Origin: Breviolum minutum Mf 1.05b.01
Taxonomy: Eukaryota; Sar; Dinophyceae; Suessiales; Symbiodiniaceae
Length of the DNA: 64,000 nt
Assembly (NCBI GenBank): GCA_000507305.1
Contig: DF239294.1
Location: 174,173-238,172 of the forward strand
Reading direction: 5' to 3'
In this document: in pieces, positions 20,704 through 32,100 of the stretch
How the letters are laid out: each line of letters opens with the position of its first letter
Position numbering within the stretch: position 1 is the first letter of the stretch
Notes under the pieces: generated by a model
Seen by the model: the letters and a program-made list of their open reading frames with translations, nothing else
Database searches by the model: none
Told to the model about the DNA's origin: nothing
Translations under genes and position numbers: made by a program

Positions 20704-20728
20704 GGGGGGGGGGGGGTAGAATTTTTAN
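20704..20728. other. G13 homopolymer and ambiguous base
   Basis: Thirteen consecutive G (20704-20716) are followed by an N at 20728, marking uncertain base calling or assembly. Frames across this point should not be trusted. Confidence 0.9.
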
Positions 20729-21012
20729 TGTTTTTTCATAAAAACTTTTAGGGTATAACATGGTATAACTATATCAAGAGGGCAACGTGGCACATAAGCT
20801 AGGAAATTTGATTTATTAATCAGTTAACAAGGTGGTGTGAACATGTGTTAAAGGAAGGTTTATTACCTTTGTGGGTTGTATTATGTCCCTCCAGTACTGA
20901 TTACCATGGCAATACATCTTCAAATGGTTGTTGAATGCATCGTACAGGGATCATCAAATGGGACCCATTTTGGCAGGATCTATCTATCATTCACATGTTT
21001 TTTATCCTACCT

Positions 21013-21172
21013 AGGTGGTTTATAGTATCAATTTTTTCAATTACAAAATGGAGGTGTTACTTTATACATGTAGAACGTATGGTGATCGTTTTCAGTGTTT
21101 TCCTTAAACCTGATCTTTGGAGAAATGGTTCTATTATTATGCTTTTCAAATGGGTTGAAAGATGAAACCATT
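21013..21172. repeat. Diverged family A copy
   Basis: CTAGGTGGTTTATAGTATCA at the left and TTCAAATGGGTTGAAAGATG at the right with CCTGATCTTTGGAGAAATGG in the middle. It is longer than the norm and has lost the CTAG at the right end. Confidence 0.45.
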
Positions 21173-21228
21173 AACCAACTTGCCAGAGATCATGAAATTA
21201 CATGTGTACGATGTGCTCGGAAGAGGAT

Positions 21229-21300
21229 GGTCACCAACCCAATAGTAGGGGTGCATATACCCAATACGGGTTCCCGTATTAAAGGTGGGATGACCATGGT
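21229..21300. repeat. Family J inverted-repeat element, second copy
   Basis: ATGGTCACCAACCCAATAGT and TTAAAGGTGGGATGACCATG form the arms around GCATATACCC. Matches the copy at 17836. Confidence 0.55.
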
Positions 21301-21635
21301 GAATCTAAAAAATTAGGCTCTAGACCCTGGCAACGCATGATATTCACCCATCTTGAAAATGCAAATGTATGGTGTTTTTTGGCATGAACTGACACCGGTT
21401 GTTGTTTGGGTAGGCAATACACTGATTCTTGGAAATCGACCATGATGGCTTCGCGATTCGTTTTTGTTTTGAATTTCTCCAGGTCGTCTCACTGTGAACC
21501 AAGTGCGGACAATTTGATCACAGATTATTTAGCCTTTTTGTTGGCAGACAAGCACACGGCCCTAACAATATGAAGTTTCCGTATGAAGGGGAAAATTGTT
21601 GTAATGCCTTTTGTCTCTTCGACTGTTTTTTTTCC

Positions 21636-21830
21636 ATGACGCCTGTCCTGCATTCTTTTGGTCAAAGAGATCCTTTTCTCTTCCCTCCCTTTGATCTGGA
21701 GGTAGATTGGCAGTCCTTGGTAAATGGCGTGGGTGGCCATGAACTCTTGGAATGGCAGGGGAAAGCGATTGGCAGCTTTAAGACGGATGCTACACAGCAT
21801 CAACATGTTTTTCCGAAATGTTGGGGATGA
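21636..21830 (+). CDS. Candidate 3'-terminal exon
   Basis: From ATG 21636 to TGA 21828-21830. It contains FPPFDLEVDWQSLVNGVGG and HELLEWQGKAIGSFKTD. A longer minus-strand frame covers the same DNA, so strand is a judgement based on residue composition. A small plus ORF upstream (21444-21572) could be an earlier exon. Confidence 0.33.
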   Translation: MTPVLHSFGQRDPFLFPPFDLEVDWQSLVNGVGGHELLEWQGKAIGSFKTDATQHQHVFPKCWG

Positions 21831-22158
21831 CGGAGTTATAGCAACAAACATTACAGGAAGCAAAAATCAACGAAACCAATGGAATCAAACCAAAGAAATT
21901 CAGGACATTTGTGGAAGAGTCAATCAAAAATCATAGGAAATTCTGATACCAATTTGTTGGTAGATAGACACAAAATCGGACCCATTGAATTTCAGTTCTG
22001 TCTTTGTGACCAACCAACCACCATGATCCAAACATCACCTGAAAAATTCAAAACAGGCAGCAAACATCGTCAGAAGAGTTGGGTTCCAAGAGTCACGTGT
22101 TAAACACACCGTCTCCAGGTCGAGTCATTTGAATAATGTTTTTTTCAGTGTTGCTGTT

Positions 22159-22252
22159 ACCCTCCAGGGAACTAACATATCCCCCTGATAAGGCATATTT
22201 GAAGATGATTTTCCTTTCCCCAGGTTGGGATATGTTAGTTTCCTGGAGGGTA
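22159..22252. repeat. Family C element with perfect arms
   Basis: ACCCTCCAGGGAACTAACAT at the left and GATATGTTAGTTTCCTGGAG plus GGT at the right. The arms are about 25 nt with one mismatch, and the inner loop is rich in A/T. Confidence 0.75.
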
Positions 22253-22750
22253 CTGTTCCTATCATTTGAATCATTTGTTACTGTTACTTTGGACCTTTTT
22301 TGCACCCAGGATGTGAGGAAAAATAATAGCCTGACGGGTTTGAGCTTTGTTTCCCGATTTGTTTTTCGTTTTTTTTTTACAATTTAGTCGTGACTATCCA
22401 TATTTACAGAGGGGGCAGTTTAAAAATTGCCCCATACCTTTGCAAAAAGATCATGTTTGTTTAATGTCAGATCTGGACACCACATTGCTATGTATGGTGA
22501 CTTCCCCACATAGATTGACAATGGGTGCTACCAGTTGCCATCTGTTTTGGTTAGGTGAAGTTGTTGTTTTTTTTGCGGTAAATACATTTTTTATGCACAT
22601 GTTTTCAACCCCCCCCTGAAATGACAGTCATCTCCTTTCACTGCTGGTGAGTCTAAGTCGTTTTTTAATCGAGGTAGTGGTTGAGCTGAAAATATTCCAA
22701 AGAGGTTGATGACTGGCCATTGAGTAAAATCAAAAACATACATAGAAATT

Positions 22751-22863
22751 TGATCAGATTATAGCGACCTCACACGACCTAGGCCCCCAAAATGTAGCTT
22801 GGGAAGGGAAACTCCTTTATTTCAGAAAAAATCTAGGTTTGTGAAATATCATAATTTGGCCAG
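22751..22863. repeat. Family H element
   Basis: TATAGCGACCTCACACGACC and GTGAAATATCATAATTTGGC are shared almost base for base with 43071-43186. The ends (AGATTATAG / CATAATTTGGCC) are weakly inverted. Confidence 0.7.
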
Positions 22864-23139
22864 ACAGAGATATATTACCATACTCAATTTCAGTATTAAA
22901 CGTTCCCCGTATGAATGCTGTTAGATTTATTTTGGACCAGATTGTGAGTTATACATTTTGTTTTGGAATTCTATTTCCATACTACAGTCAGCTTCTTGAA
23001 AGTGACCCTTTGATTCCCCAAATGGAGGTCGCTTAAGCCCTGAAGAGGTCACTTATGGGTCCAAACAAGGTCACTGTGAACAACCTGGAGGTTGTAGAAT
23101 ATTTTGAATATTTCGAAGCACAAATGATAGGAATCTTAC

Positions 23140-23344
23140 CTAGAACCAACCAACTGTTCTGCCAACCTTGACCACAGGTTTCACCCATAAATTGCACATC
23201 GAAAAAACGGGGAACTGCAGCAGTTGAAATAGGTGAAAATGTGAGACCTTCAACCATAAGAATCCCTAAAGATATGGGAATTATTGGGGTCCAATTATCC
23301 AGGGTCCCTGGAATCAGCATTGAGATGGGGGGATCATGCTTCAC
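23140..23344 (-). CDS. Candidate internal exon, minus strand
   Basis: Read on the minus strand, the exon follows TTGCCACCAG and ends TTCTAG|GTAAGA, a strong donor. It encodes 68 residues without a stop, including MLIPGTLDNWTPIIPISLG, ILMVEGLTFSPISTAAVP and GQGWQNSWLVL. Adjacent plus-strand exons point the other way, so this gene is nested or convergent. No family recognised. Confidence 0.45.
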
Positions 23345-23836
23345 CTGGTGGCAAGTCTAAGGATGGGTCCGAGGTTCGCATTGCTTGCCTTTTGGCTTAG
23401 ATAGGTTTAGGGAGGGGAATTTCCGGCTTGGAAATCGATGGCGGCAATAATAATCAGAAGGTAATTTATGTATATATAATGTATTTATTTATTTGTTTGT
23501 ATTTGGTCTAGTGAATATTTATATTATATTCTATGTTTTGTAAGTTTAGGTTTTATTGGGAAACATGTGAAGCACTGTTGCTTTCAATGTTACACTTCCA
23601 AACCTTAGCGAACCTGCAACTTTAATATTCTTGACGTTATGTACTTTCTTTTCATATTTATTCAGTTTTTGTTTATGTACATACATATTACATACACTCT
23701 ATATTGGAAACGATGCCTTTCTTCCACTTACCAAACCAACCAAACCAACCCCAACCCCCACCCAGGTGAGAACGCCACCACGTGCGTCCACTGTCAACGA
23801 CCCAATTTCTGAGGTCAAGGTGTGAGTGCTTTCCAG

Positions 23837-23913
23837 GTGGACGATGGTCGAAGTTTTGTGGGAGATCTCTACTGGGCCAAGTTACCATCACATCCGGTGA
23901 CCCTTGGGAGTCG
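23837..23913 (+). CDS. Candidate internal exon
   Basis: Follows GCTTTCCAG and ends GTCG|GTGAGT. It encodes VDDGRSFVGDLYWAKLPSHP then VTLGS. The acceptor could instead be at 23819 (GTCAAG), which keeps the frame and adds five residues. Downstream frames near 23935-24015 are open but joining them would require a 20-nt intron. Confidence 0.42.
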
Positions 23914-24178
23914 GTGAGTCGGCCGGTTGGAAGGTCCTGTGGGATTTTATTGTTTGATGGCGAGTTTTACACATCCCCAGGTTTGGCGAACAAAAATCCC
24001 ATGATTTTTCAATGAGTGATTTACGTTTCTTTTCTTGTAAGGGCTTGGTTAAAGGCGACAAAGAAGACCAAGTAGTTTTTTGAAAAGCCAGGTTTGGGGA
24101 AGCGTTTGGAAATGCTTTGTAAGAATCATCATAGATTTGTTTTTTGGAAGTGGTTCTTTGTTTATGCCAACGGTATAT

Positions 24179-24403
24179 CATCGCTTTAGCATTGGGAACT
24201 CTTGGACCGTGTAGCACGCTTCGGGGTAATTGCCAGGCGTATACGTCATAAAAGGAGATTGGTTTGGAGCTGCAAATGATGCATTTTTTTTTGGTGTCCT
24301 AAGATCGTGGACTTCGTGTATTTCATCAAAGTAAGCCAAAAGTGGAGTCCAGGAAGGATCACGATCTCGTGGTCTCCTCTTTCCAGATATTCGCAGTTTC
24401 TCC
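24179..24403 (-). CDS. Candidate minus-strand exons
   Basis: On the minus strand, CTGTCCAG precedes a frame encoding NCEYLERGDHEIVILPGLHF. Further along, TTTGCAG precedes a frame encoding PFMTYTPGNYPEACYTV that ends at a TGA. Two overlapping frames are open in the first piece. A plus-strand frame is also open, so this is weak. Confidence 0.25.
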
Positions 24404-24856
24404 CTGGACAGGTAGATGGACATGTATGGATAGTAGCCAGGGATTTCAAAGCCCATTCAATGGACTTGCTCATTTATGGTTGGCTGTTTAGCCCTGAAGA
24501 GTCAAAGTTATTGCGCGGGGTTTTGTTGACTGATCGTAAGAAATGTTCTTAAGGATTCAGTATGGGTAAATGAGTTTATATACATGATTTTTATATACAT
24601 GCTTCTCCGGTAGTTGGAATCAACTGGTTCCAAAAAAACTTGTTCGCAAATCAGTTCATGCTTTAGGATGCGCGTCCTCTCAAATGGTGATTCCTTCATA
24701 CCCAAAATGTATATATACACTGTCTATGAAGCTTTGCGGTGATAGAAACCACATAGTCTTTTAACTCAATTTGTGGCTCCAAATGAGAAAACACGCCAAA
24801 GTCATGAAGAAAACTTGGACAACGAAAGATAATCAAACACTTTTTGGCAGACTTCC

Positions 24857-25036
24857 ATGGTTGAATGGAAAGAATACAAAGGTTTCGATCTCGACGTTTT
24901 ACATGGTGTCATGTGCAAACACCATTTTCAGGTGAAACTGCCTGCAGGGAATCATCGCATTACAGTGCGCTTACGAGGGAAACTACAGACACAGACGCCT
25001 GGTGAAGCAATTGGTGACTCCAAAACGAAGTTGTGA
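24857..25036 (+). CDS. Small ORF or terminal exon, 59 residues
   Basis: ATG 24857, just after TTTTTGGCAG, to TGA 25034-25036. It reads MVEWKEYKGFDLDVLHGVM, then VKLPAGNHRITVRLRGK and a hydrophilic tail. A CAG|GTG inside (24929-24934) could also act as an acceptor. No family recognised. Confidence 0.4.
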   Translation: MVEWKEYKGFDLDVLHGVMCKHHFQVKLPAGNHRITVRLRGKLQTQTPGEAIGDSKTKL

Positions 25037-25039
25037 CCA

Positions 25040-25640
25040 AATGGGGGCGCCTGGTTATGAATGCTGTTAATTGGATTTAGTTTAGGGGGTTACAAACTAC
25101 CGAGTTATATCGGCATAATTTCATCCCCATTAACCAAACAGTGTAGTGAAATGTCATAAGGCTTTCGGAACGTTTCTCAAATGAATTTAGTAAAACACAA
25201 TACACGACTGCTGGGTTTGAACGAAACTACCCAGGGTGCTAGCTGATCACCACCAGGAGTATGAAATATTTTTTGGGTTCGGGAATCTAAACCTAAATCT
25301 TCATTTGCAACTGGAATCCTGGGTGAGGGGGTAGATCCAAAAGAATGGTAGGTAGATTTCATTGTGGGCCAAATTTTGCCATCAGATGGGATTTTAAAGC
25401 TCGCAAACCTGTGAACTTACCTGGCCTAGAAATCATGAATGGCGAGCAACAGTGAAAGAGTAAACCTATTTCTCGAGGGGGGCAAATTCTATAATAATCA
25501 GGATATAATCAGGTATTTCCATAGATGCTGCTGCGAAATTAGGACGTTAGTGGGGCTTATTTTTCGCAGCTGGTATACAACAACTCTTGGTGTCCCACAT
25601 TCTTGTGGAGGGGTGATGTGGATTTTTTTTGAAGTTGCCA
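25040..25640. other. AT-rich stretch without a supported gene
   Basis: Contains isolated open segments such as 25439-25795 on the plus strand but no convincing acceptor-donor pairs or repeats recognised elsewhere in the window. Confidence 0.35.
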
Positions 25641-25972
25641 TGCAAATTCCAGACCTCAGGAAAGCTGGAACTGAATACAATAAAGCCGTTTCAAAGTCCC
25701 AAGGTCTGCTTTTTGTGCCATTCAAAGTTAGGACTTTGCAAAACATTCTTCTCTACATCTATAATTTTCAAGATCACCATGAACCCAACAAATAATTCCG
25801 GATCTTTTTAACAGTTGTATGTCAAACATTTTGTGTTGGAGAATCACACCCCGCCTTAACCTCCAAGATCCCCAATGATCAACATCAGTGCAACATACAG
25901 TTGCCGACCAATGGTGGTCTAAATCGGGGATGATGTTGGATGGTGTGCTTTTATGACCACCGACTCTACCAG

Positions 25973-26083
25973 GTTTGCGTGTCACGTAGAGGAAACTGCG
26001 TCGAAGCCGTTGGTTCTATTTGCGGCCGCTGGGATGATGATTTCTTGACAAAATTGCCGGCGCTGTCTTCAGTTGAATGTTGA
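25973..26083 (+). CDS. Candidate exon, Cys-containing
   Basis: Follows GACTCTACCAG and reads VCVSRRGNCVEAVGSICGRW then DDDFLTKLPALSSVEC before TGA 26081-26083. A downstream acceptor (GTCTTCAG at 26072) opens another frame (LNVDADLKEKGRLIVLE), so the true 3' end may be earlier, in the GGGATGATG region. Confidence 0.4.
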   Translation, partial: VCVSRRGNCVEAVGSICGRWDDDFLTKLPALSSVEC

Positions 26084-26252
26084 TGCGGACCTTAAGGAGA
26101 AAGGGCGGTTGATAGTTCTTGAATGATCCTTAGAGTTAGCGAAGTGGTTGTATAAGATTTTTGTTTGCAGAAATCATGTAGATACACTGATCCCAAGGAT
26201 CATTTGAGTTTTGGATTTTAGTTTTTTCACATTGTTGGAGTTTTTTTTCTAG

Positions 26253-26350
26253 TTTCTTTTCCAATTATGTTGACACTGGTGAATTTGAAGTAGCCACCCA
26301 ATACTTGGACTCTGCGGTGATTACAAGAAGCCGTCATGTCGTTTATGGAG
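26253..26350 (+). CDS. Candidate internal exon
   Basis: Follows a long T tract and CTAG. Phase 2 start, ending TATGGAG|GTGGTA. It encodes YVDTGEFEVATQYLDSAVIT then RSRHVVYG. The residue mix is coding-like; family not recognised. Confidence 0.42.
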
Positions 26351-26359
26351 GTGGTAGGT

Positions 26360-27050
26360 AATAGCAGCTTCGATTCTGGCATGGATCAATGATGATCAAC
26401 AACTGATTGAACCTCGCTCATACGCATCAAATTTGTTTATTTGGATCCATATGATGAAATTTACATTTTCGTTAGATATTTTTTATTTTGCAAAACCACG
26501 AGGAGGGGTTCAAGCTATCTGATCATATTGCACTACTGGTGTCAATTTTTCTCATGAGGGTTTCTATCAGAAATTTGTCGAAGCCCAAACATGTCTGAAT
26601 TTTATGGAATGTCATGGTCCAGTGTTTGACAGCAAACTTTCATTTTTTTTCGATTAGAGGTGGAATGATCAAAGGTCATGCAATATAAGGGAATGGTCAT
26701 TCATCCAAATCCTAGAAAAAGGTAAGACAAACTTGAATATTCACTAAAAGAAAACAGGACCACCCTCTTGGCATAGTAGCGCCTACAAGAGATATATTCA
26801 CACATTTTCTTAGAATGTTTTACCGATGGGTTAAGAATGGTGAAGTTGATCCACCTGTTGTTGTTGTTTAGCAAACAGCGCTAACCCGGGTTTTCATGTG
26901 CAATTGGTCGCTCTGATACGTTAAAAATAAGTCTCGTAATATCCCCTGAAAATTTCACGTTTCAACATCCGGGGAGGAGTCATTTTGTTCTAGGATGTGC
27001 GCTGCAAAGCGTACTAAATTATGGTTATAGGATGTTTTAGGCATAGGCTA
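26360..27050. other. Stretch without a supported feature
   Basis: AT-rich, with neither strand carrying an open stretch with splice signals and none of the repeat families A-J recognised. Confidence 0.35.
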
Positions 27051-27217
27051 AGCATGGCTAATCTGGACGGAATGGAACCAAGGTAAAATTCTGGGCATTA
27101 ATATGAACCAATGAGTGCAACTACTACCCAATCTTACATACCAATTTCGCCATTGGAATCCTGGGATACCAAAGTAATCTCATATAAACAAAGGGTGGAA
27201 CATGTCATACATGTGTG

Positions 27218-27653
27218 ATGGCTCAGGATAGCTTTGCAGCACTGCCCGACTTGCTACACTACCAAAACCGTTGGTGGATTTGTGGTGATGTGGCATTGGG
27301 TGTTGCAAATCAGGTTGGAACACCGGAAAAGTTGGAGGATCATCCCAATGGTTGCCTCCTAAGGGGGATTTATTTGTTGGAAGCCGGCTTTGGGTGTTCT
27401 TCTTTGTATTGAATTTATGCTTACTAATCATGGTTCCTTCTCGTTTCTCATGGTTCCTCATCACAAATTTTTCGGAGCTGGTGTCTCTCTACCTGGTTGG
27501 GTTCCTTCATATTTCCTGACGATTTACTACTCAAGGGTCCTCATGGAAACTAATCGTCGTTTCTCACGGTTCCAATTTTAGGTAAATGAGGCGAACAACA
27601 TTGCAGATACGAAGAGGGATGATGCATTTCCCTTTGCAATTTGGAAGCTATAA
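27218..27653 (+). CDS. Short candidate gene or two exons
   Basis: The first piece, 27218-27313, reads MAQDSFAALPDLLHYQNRWW then ICGDVALGVANQ and stops at CAG|GTTGGA. The second, 27582-27653, follows CAATTTTAG and reads VNEANNIADTKRDDAFPFAI then WKL and TAA. A possible initiating exon (ATG 27054, MANLDGMEP, then GTAAAA) lies upstream. Between them is a 35-nt remnant of family B ends (27331-27363). The two pieces are joined by position only. Confidence 0.38.
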
Positions 27654-28019
27654 TAAACCAGAATCCCCACAAATTCACAGAGAAGGTTGAGGTTTTTTGA
27701 TGTTTTCTAATTTCTTCAACTTGTTTTTTGATTTGTGTTTGATCAAATGAGGTTATATCATGTGATGTTGCCACAAAGAGACGTTTTAAGAACGGAATCC
27801 ATTCTCTTTCAGGGCGAGGAGTTCTCACGATTGATTGGCTGAGATTCTTGTGTTTGCTTGGCTTTCTGCGAAATGCTCCCAAAAAATTCTTTGAAATTAG
27901 GGAGGCGATTCAAATGGGATGTTTTCCCTGTGGTTTCCTTTTGAAAAGATCCTACTAGGCACCCAGCAAGCAAGCACATTTCAAAAGGAACAGGTCACAA
28001 GACGATCTTCATACCGCTC

Positions 28020-28433
28020 ATGGCGCTAAAACGGATGCACATCATGAATTTAGCCAACATCACAACAGTTTTTGAAGAACGAAAGTACGAAGCACCATTG
28101 TTATATAACATACTAGTATATTTATTCACCATGCATGCATCCATTTTTATTAATCCTTCCTTATCCTTGGTAAATTCAATCTAGATGTCAATGAAAAATT
28201 ATTCTGTTCAAGAGGAGCATCATTCAGACATTAGCAGTTGCAGAATCCTTGTTCTGCCGAAGGATTCCGAGCATTGGATCTTTGATCTGAAACCAGTGCT
28301 GGTTACAAGCAAGTTTGTGTACCTCGGCACCAAACGGCATGTTGAGGGGTTCCTTCTGCTGAAGGTGCGAATTTTCTTGCATGAAGAAATCCAGAAAAAT
28401 CCCGGGTGGATTTTGAAACAAGTTGATTCATGA
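28020..28433 (+). CDS. Candidate gene start, two segments
   Basis: Segment 1 (ATG 28020 to TCCTTG|GTAAAT at 28169) encodes a hydrophobic-tailed peptide beginning MALKRMHIMNLANITTVFE. Segment 2 (28185-28433) is open for 82 codons and contains RILVLPKDSEHWIFDLKP and KRHVEGFLLLKVRIFLHEE. The minus strand of segment 2 is also open. Whether they are one gene is not shown. Confidence 0.33.
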
Positions 28434-29261
28434 AACCGCATTGTCGCTGTGGTAACCATCCTCGAAGCGGTGAAACAAGCTTAAACCACGGTATTTAGAC
28501 CTGCTGACTAGCAGCTACTAGCAATCAGATAGAATGAAACTTAAACAATCAAGAAACCTCACAAGCAACACTCTTTACTTTGGGCACTAATTTAGTAGTT
28601 GTTCACGGTAAAAGATCAAAAGATCTGCAGGTGATGTGCTTTTACCTACCCTTGTCATCCTTGTCCCTTGTCATTTTCCCAGACGCAATTTGATACTTGT
28701 CTTGACGTTGGAATTCTTTCTACTCGGTGTACAGAGGAACACATTTCTCAAGGAATACCTGTGTCTAGATGATGTTGAAACCCACTCGTACTCTTAATAA
28801 TCCAACACTTGATTCCTGAATTGCTTGGCTTGATTTTGATCCGCAAATGAGCTGCAGTGATGGCGGGCATTTCGACATGAAATATTGAAATGGTTCAGAA
28901 AGATAAAGATCGAGCGATAGTCAGACAGCACGCTTTGTTTCATAGGTTGTATCATCATCATTCATCATCCATTTTTTTGGGAATCCCCATTTACCCAACA
29001 TATTCAGCTCTCTTTCTCTTTTATCCTTTCAAATCTTACACCCATATGTTTGTGGTTCAGGGCAAGTCGGGGAAACAACCCAAGATGAGTTTCGTTTTCT
29101 CAGCAAGCGAAATGGTTATTTTTCCAGTGAACGATCCTTTAGGATCATGAATTATAGCCACGTAACAGGTCATCTTTTAAAAGGAAGTTTAGGATAGGGG
29201 ATTCCTTCAGTTTGGTGAAATATTTGAATGTACCCGGATGATGAAATTTGCCAACTACTGT

Positions 29262-29363
29262 ATGTATCCCGTAGGATCCATGCATGCCATTTCATTTTTA
29301 CCTCCATCGACCATAAAAAATCAACCAAATGAACAGAAATATACCATACATTGATGCCACGGG
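29262..29363. repeat. Family D element, diverged
   Basis: TATGTATCCCGTAGGATCCA at the left and ATACCATACATTGATGCCAC at the right resemble other family D arms, around ATCAACCAAATG. Confidence 0.45.
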
Positions 29364-29605
29364 AATATATAAACATGATTTATTTACACAGTAGATGAGA
29401 AGATGTGTCAGTGTGAATCTTGCAGAATGACTCAAAAACGAGGCGATTACTCGAAGCTCCTGCTTTACCACCCTTGGCACCGGGACAAGTTACACGTTCT
29501 CCGGTGCGACTTGAGGCTCGGTAAAAAACGTCATCGTTTTTGGATGGATTGAACTTCAAATCTCAACGGTTTCTGAAAAAATCCAAGGGAAGAACTTCTT
29601 TTCAG

Positions 29606-30309
29606 GACTTGGAGCTGGGGGCCCATCACCCATCTAAAATTCATTTAAATCCCCTTCAAAACAAGGAGCTAACGAGCTATCCACATCTGGGTTGGATACG
29701 TTCCACTTGTTTGAAGGTGAAGAACTCACCAGGTTTTATCAGTGACCTGAGGCTCTACACATTGAGAAAAGGGGTCACTGTATGTATAACTCAGGTATAT
29801 AGATATTTAAACATACATGTACATATCAGATGTGGCTTATTTCTGGCTATGTCATCTGTTTTTCTTGTAAGCTACTCTTATTCATTCGCATCGAAAAGAA
29901 GCGGGCCAGCTATGAGAGATGCTACCAAGCCAGCAACTGTCACACCAGTATACAGGAATCCAGCGATCTTGAAGGAGCTGTGTTTGGCCTCATCTTGATA
30001 TGATATGACTTGTAACATGTACAATATGTCAAAAGGAAAATCTGGGTATACTTGGGAGAGTACTCTAAATTTGTATCACTTACCTATTAAATTATGTTTT
30101 GTTTGGCATATTTCTTTGAAGGGTATCAATGTGACTGGATCATTTTTTGCCAGGTTTTAGACCCTTCCCTGGCATCTCGCCAGGTTCTTCCAGATGCTCC
30201 GTGCAGCAACGAAATCTTTATAGACCTTGCTTTTGAAGGAATACAACGTGCCTTTGGAGAAGCAGCAGATGTAGCACTAAATGTCAAGAGATTTGGGTGG
30301 GAGAGTGAT
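29606..30309 (+). CDS. Two phase-matched candidate exons
   Basis: Exon 29606-29716 (after TTCTTTTCAG, ending AAG|GTGAAG, phase 0) encodes DLELGAHHPSKIHLNPLQNK then ELTSYPHLGWIRSTCLK. Exon 30154-30309 (after TTTTGCCAG, phase 0, ending GAT|GTTCAT) encodes IFIDLAFEGIQRAFGEAADV among others. Phases agree. On the minus strand at 29885-29998 a hydrophobic frame is also open, so some doubt remains about the intron between them. Confidence 0.42.
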
Positions 30310-30834
30310 GTTCATATTGTTTTTTTTTGCTGGTTTCCAAGTTTTCTTGGTTCATGAGTTGTCCTCTTTAGCGTCATATTTTTTCCAGAAGTTGAAACTC
30401 ATGGGACTCATGGTGGTATCTCTCACCACTCATTCTTGCCGCTTAACTTGAGGATTCCGGCTTTATTTTTTTTTTGGAGTTTTTCCACAGTTGAAATTTT
30501 CAAGTTTTTCCTTCTGTTCCTCAAAAGATGTATTGTCCCACTTCTTTTGTTCACAATGCATGAAGTTTCTCAAATAGAATCAGTTATTCTATACTAAACT
30601 GAGAAAGGTTGTTTCAGTACTTGGAGATCAACCAAATCACACAAATATGATCGCACAATTTGATCAATTTGTATTTGTGTTATATCAAATCTTGTAGGTC
30701 GAAACATTATCGACAGATTAATGCCCTACATTAGGTCGAAACAAATACCAGTGCCGGCGTTGGAGCTATGTTGTGACCATATCGAGCTTCTCTTGGAGTA
30801 TTCATGGAGACATTTTCATCAATTTTACAAGTAG

Positions 30835-30917
30835 GTTTCTTCCAGAAACATCTTACCTTAGGCATCCAGTCATATTCTCAGATGATGCTTGGGATGTCCA
30901 ATCAACTCCTCAGCATA
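30835..30917 (+). CDS. Candidate internal exon
   Basis: Follows TTTTACAAGTAG and ends CATA|GTATTT. Encodes FLPETSYLRHPVIFSDDAWD then VQSTPQH. Another plus frame through the same interval is open but less protein-like. Confidence 0.35.
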
Positions 30918-31399
30918 GTATTTAGGTTCCATGAAACCATTCTCAGAAGTTGTTTTGGATGCCAAGGGCTAGAAAGTCCTAGAACTCTATTTGATCATAG
31001 GGATGGAAATGAGTGCTAAAGGCTATCCGGATTGGATATGCAGGTCAATGATACAACCCTTCAATCGTTGAAAATGGATGCTGATGGTTTCGAAATCATG
31101 CCTACCCTATCACCTTTCTGCATTACAATTGGTCATGAAATTAGTGGGATACACCTGGAACGGGAACTGCCAAAAAAACATGAAGCATCAACATAGTACA
31201 TCCTAACAAGACCCAGTTGTTTGGCAAACAGAACGCAACCCCAACGAACTCAAACACAAACCGACACAGCAGGCCATTCGGAGCACGACATGGTGAAGGT
31301 AAGAAGTGACGTGCGTGCAGTGCGTTTGGAATGTCGGGAAGCACGACAAAGTTTCGTGTTCACTTTCGAGGACTTGAGGGCATCAAAAAAAAACGGGTT

Positions 31400-32100
31400 G
31401 GTGAAGGGGTTGTATATGGGATTGACAATATACACCCAAGAAATCTGACATAGATACCAAAAATTGACATATTTTAATGGAGCCACCTTCCAAACCATCA
31501 TTTTGGGTATCCATGTTAGTTTTCGGGGATGCACACCCTGGAAAATTATTAAATTTTGAACCCCCAAAGTCATGAAGGTGGATGGCTCAGATGGAATCTC
31601 CGAATCTCAATTTTTGGTGTGATTTTTTGAGGTTCAAAATGTGTTAATTTTTCTAGGGTGTAGGGGATTATTTCCATAAGTGATTCACAAGCAACTATGA
31701 AGGATCCCCATAAACCAATCAGTATTTCATGGTTCATGTCACGGTGAAAAAGGGTTTTGATCACTGCTCAGGGCTCAGGGAGAGAGATGCAGGTGGTGAT
31801 GATGGGGCCCTTCTTAGGTGCTTTTGAGTCGATGATTTTCCCCTCTCTTACATCTTAGATTTACTACCCTGCGATGAGCTAAGGAGCCAGGGATCATGTC
31901 GATCATGTAGTTTCCTGCTTTAAATGAGAAGCTAAAGAGCATTAAAGAACATCAGAATCCTCAAATTCACAGGGTAGTATATGGGTGTTTCCCTGAATGG
32001 TGGTTCCCCCCCAAAACACCCCAACATGATCAGTTTTTAGTAGGAAAACCCATGGTTGTTGGGTACCAGCATTTTAGGAAACCCCCCATATCAACATCCC
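31400..32100. other. Stretch with a degenerate family C-like end only
   Basis: Around 31470-31560 there is a ...ATCCATGTTAGTTTTCGGGG... end reminiscent of family C. Otherwise it is non-coding AT-rich DNA. The piece just before (31275-31380) is open in two frames and undecided. Confidence 0.35.

Larger units (their letters stand above)
21840..23130. other. Repeat-bearing stretch, no supported gene
   Basis: Holds a family C element (22159-22252) and a family H element (22751-22863). Remaining open stretches are short, AT-rich and without splice context. Confidence 0.45.

Noticed and set aside
23766-24015. Chain of three plus-strand pieces separated by 17- and 20-nt 'introns'
   Set aside because: Alternative acceptors keep the frame without such tiny introns; only the central exon with a GTGAGT donor was kept.
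27550-27882. 110-codon minus-strand ORF
   Set aside because: A plus-strand terminal exon with a proper acceptor (27582-27653) lies inside it, and no minus-strand splice sites frame it convincingly.
31273-31380. Exon pair around a 22-nt GTAAGA...GCAG interval
   Set aside because: Both the unspliced frame and the spliced frame are open and coding-like; the sequence cannot decide, so no exon was called.
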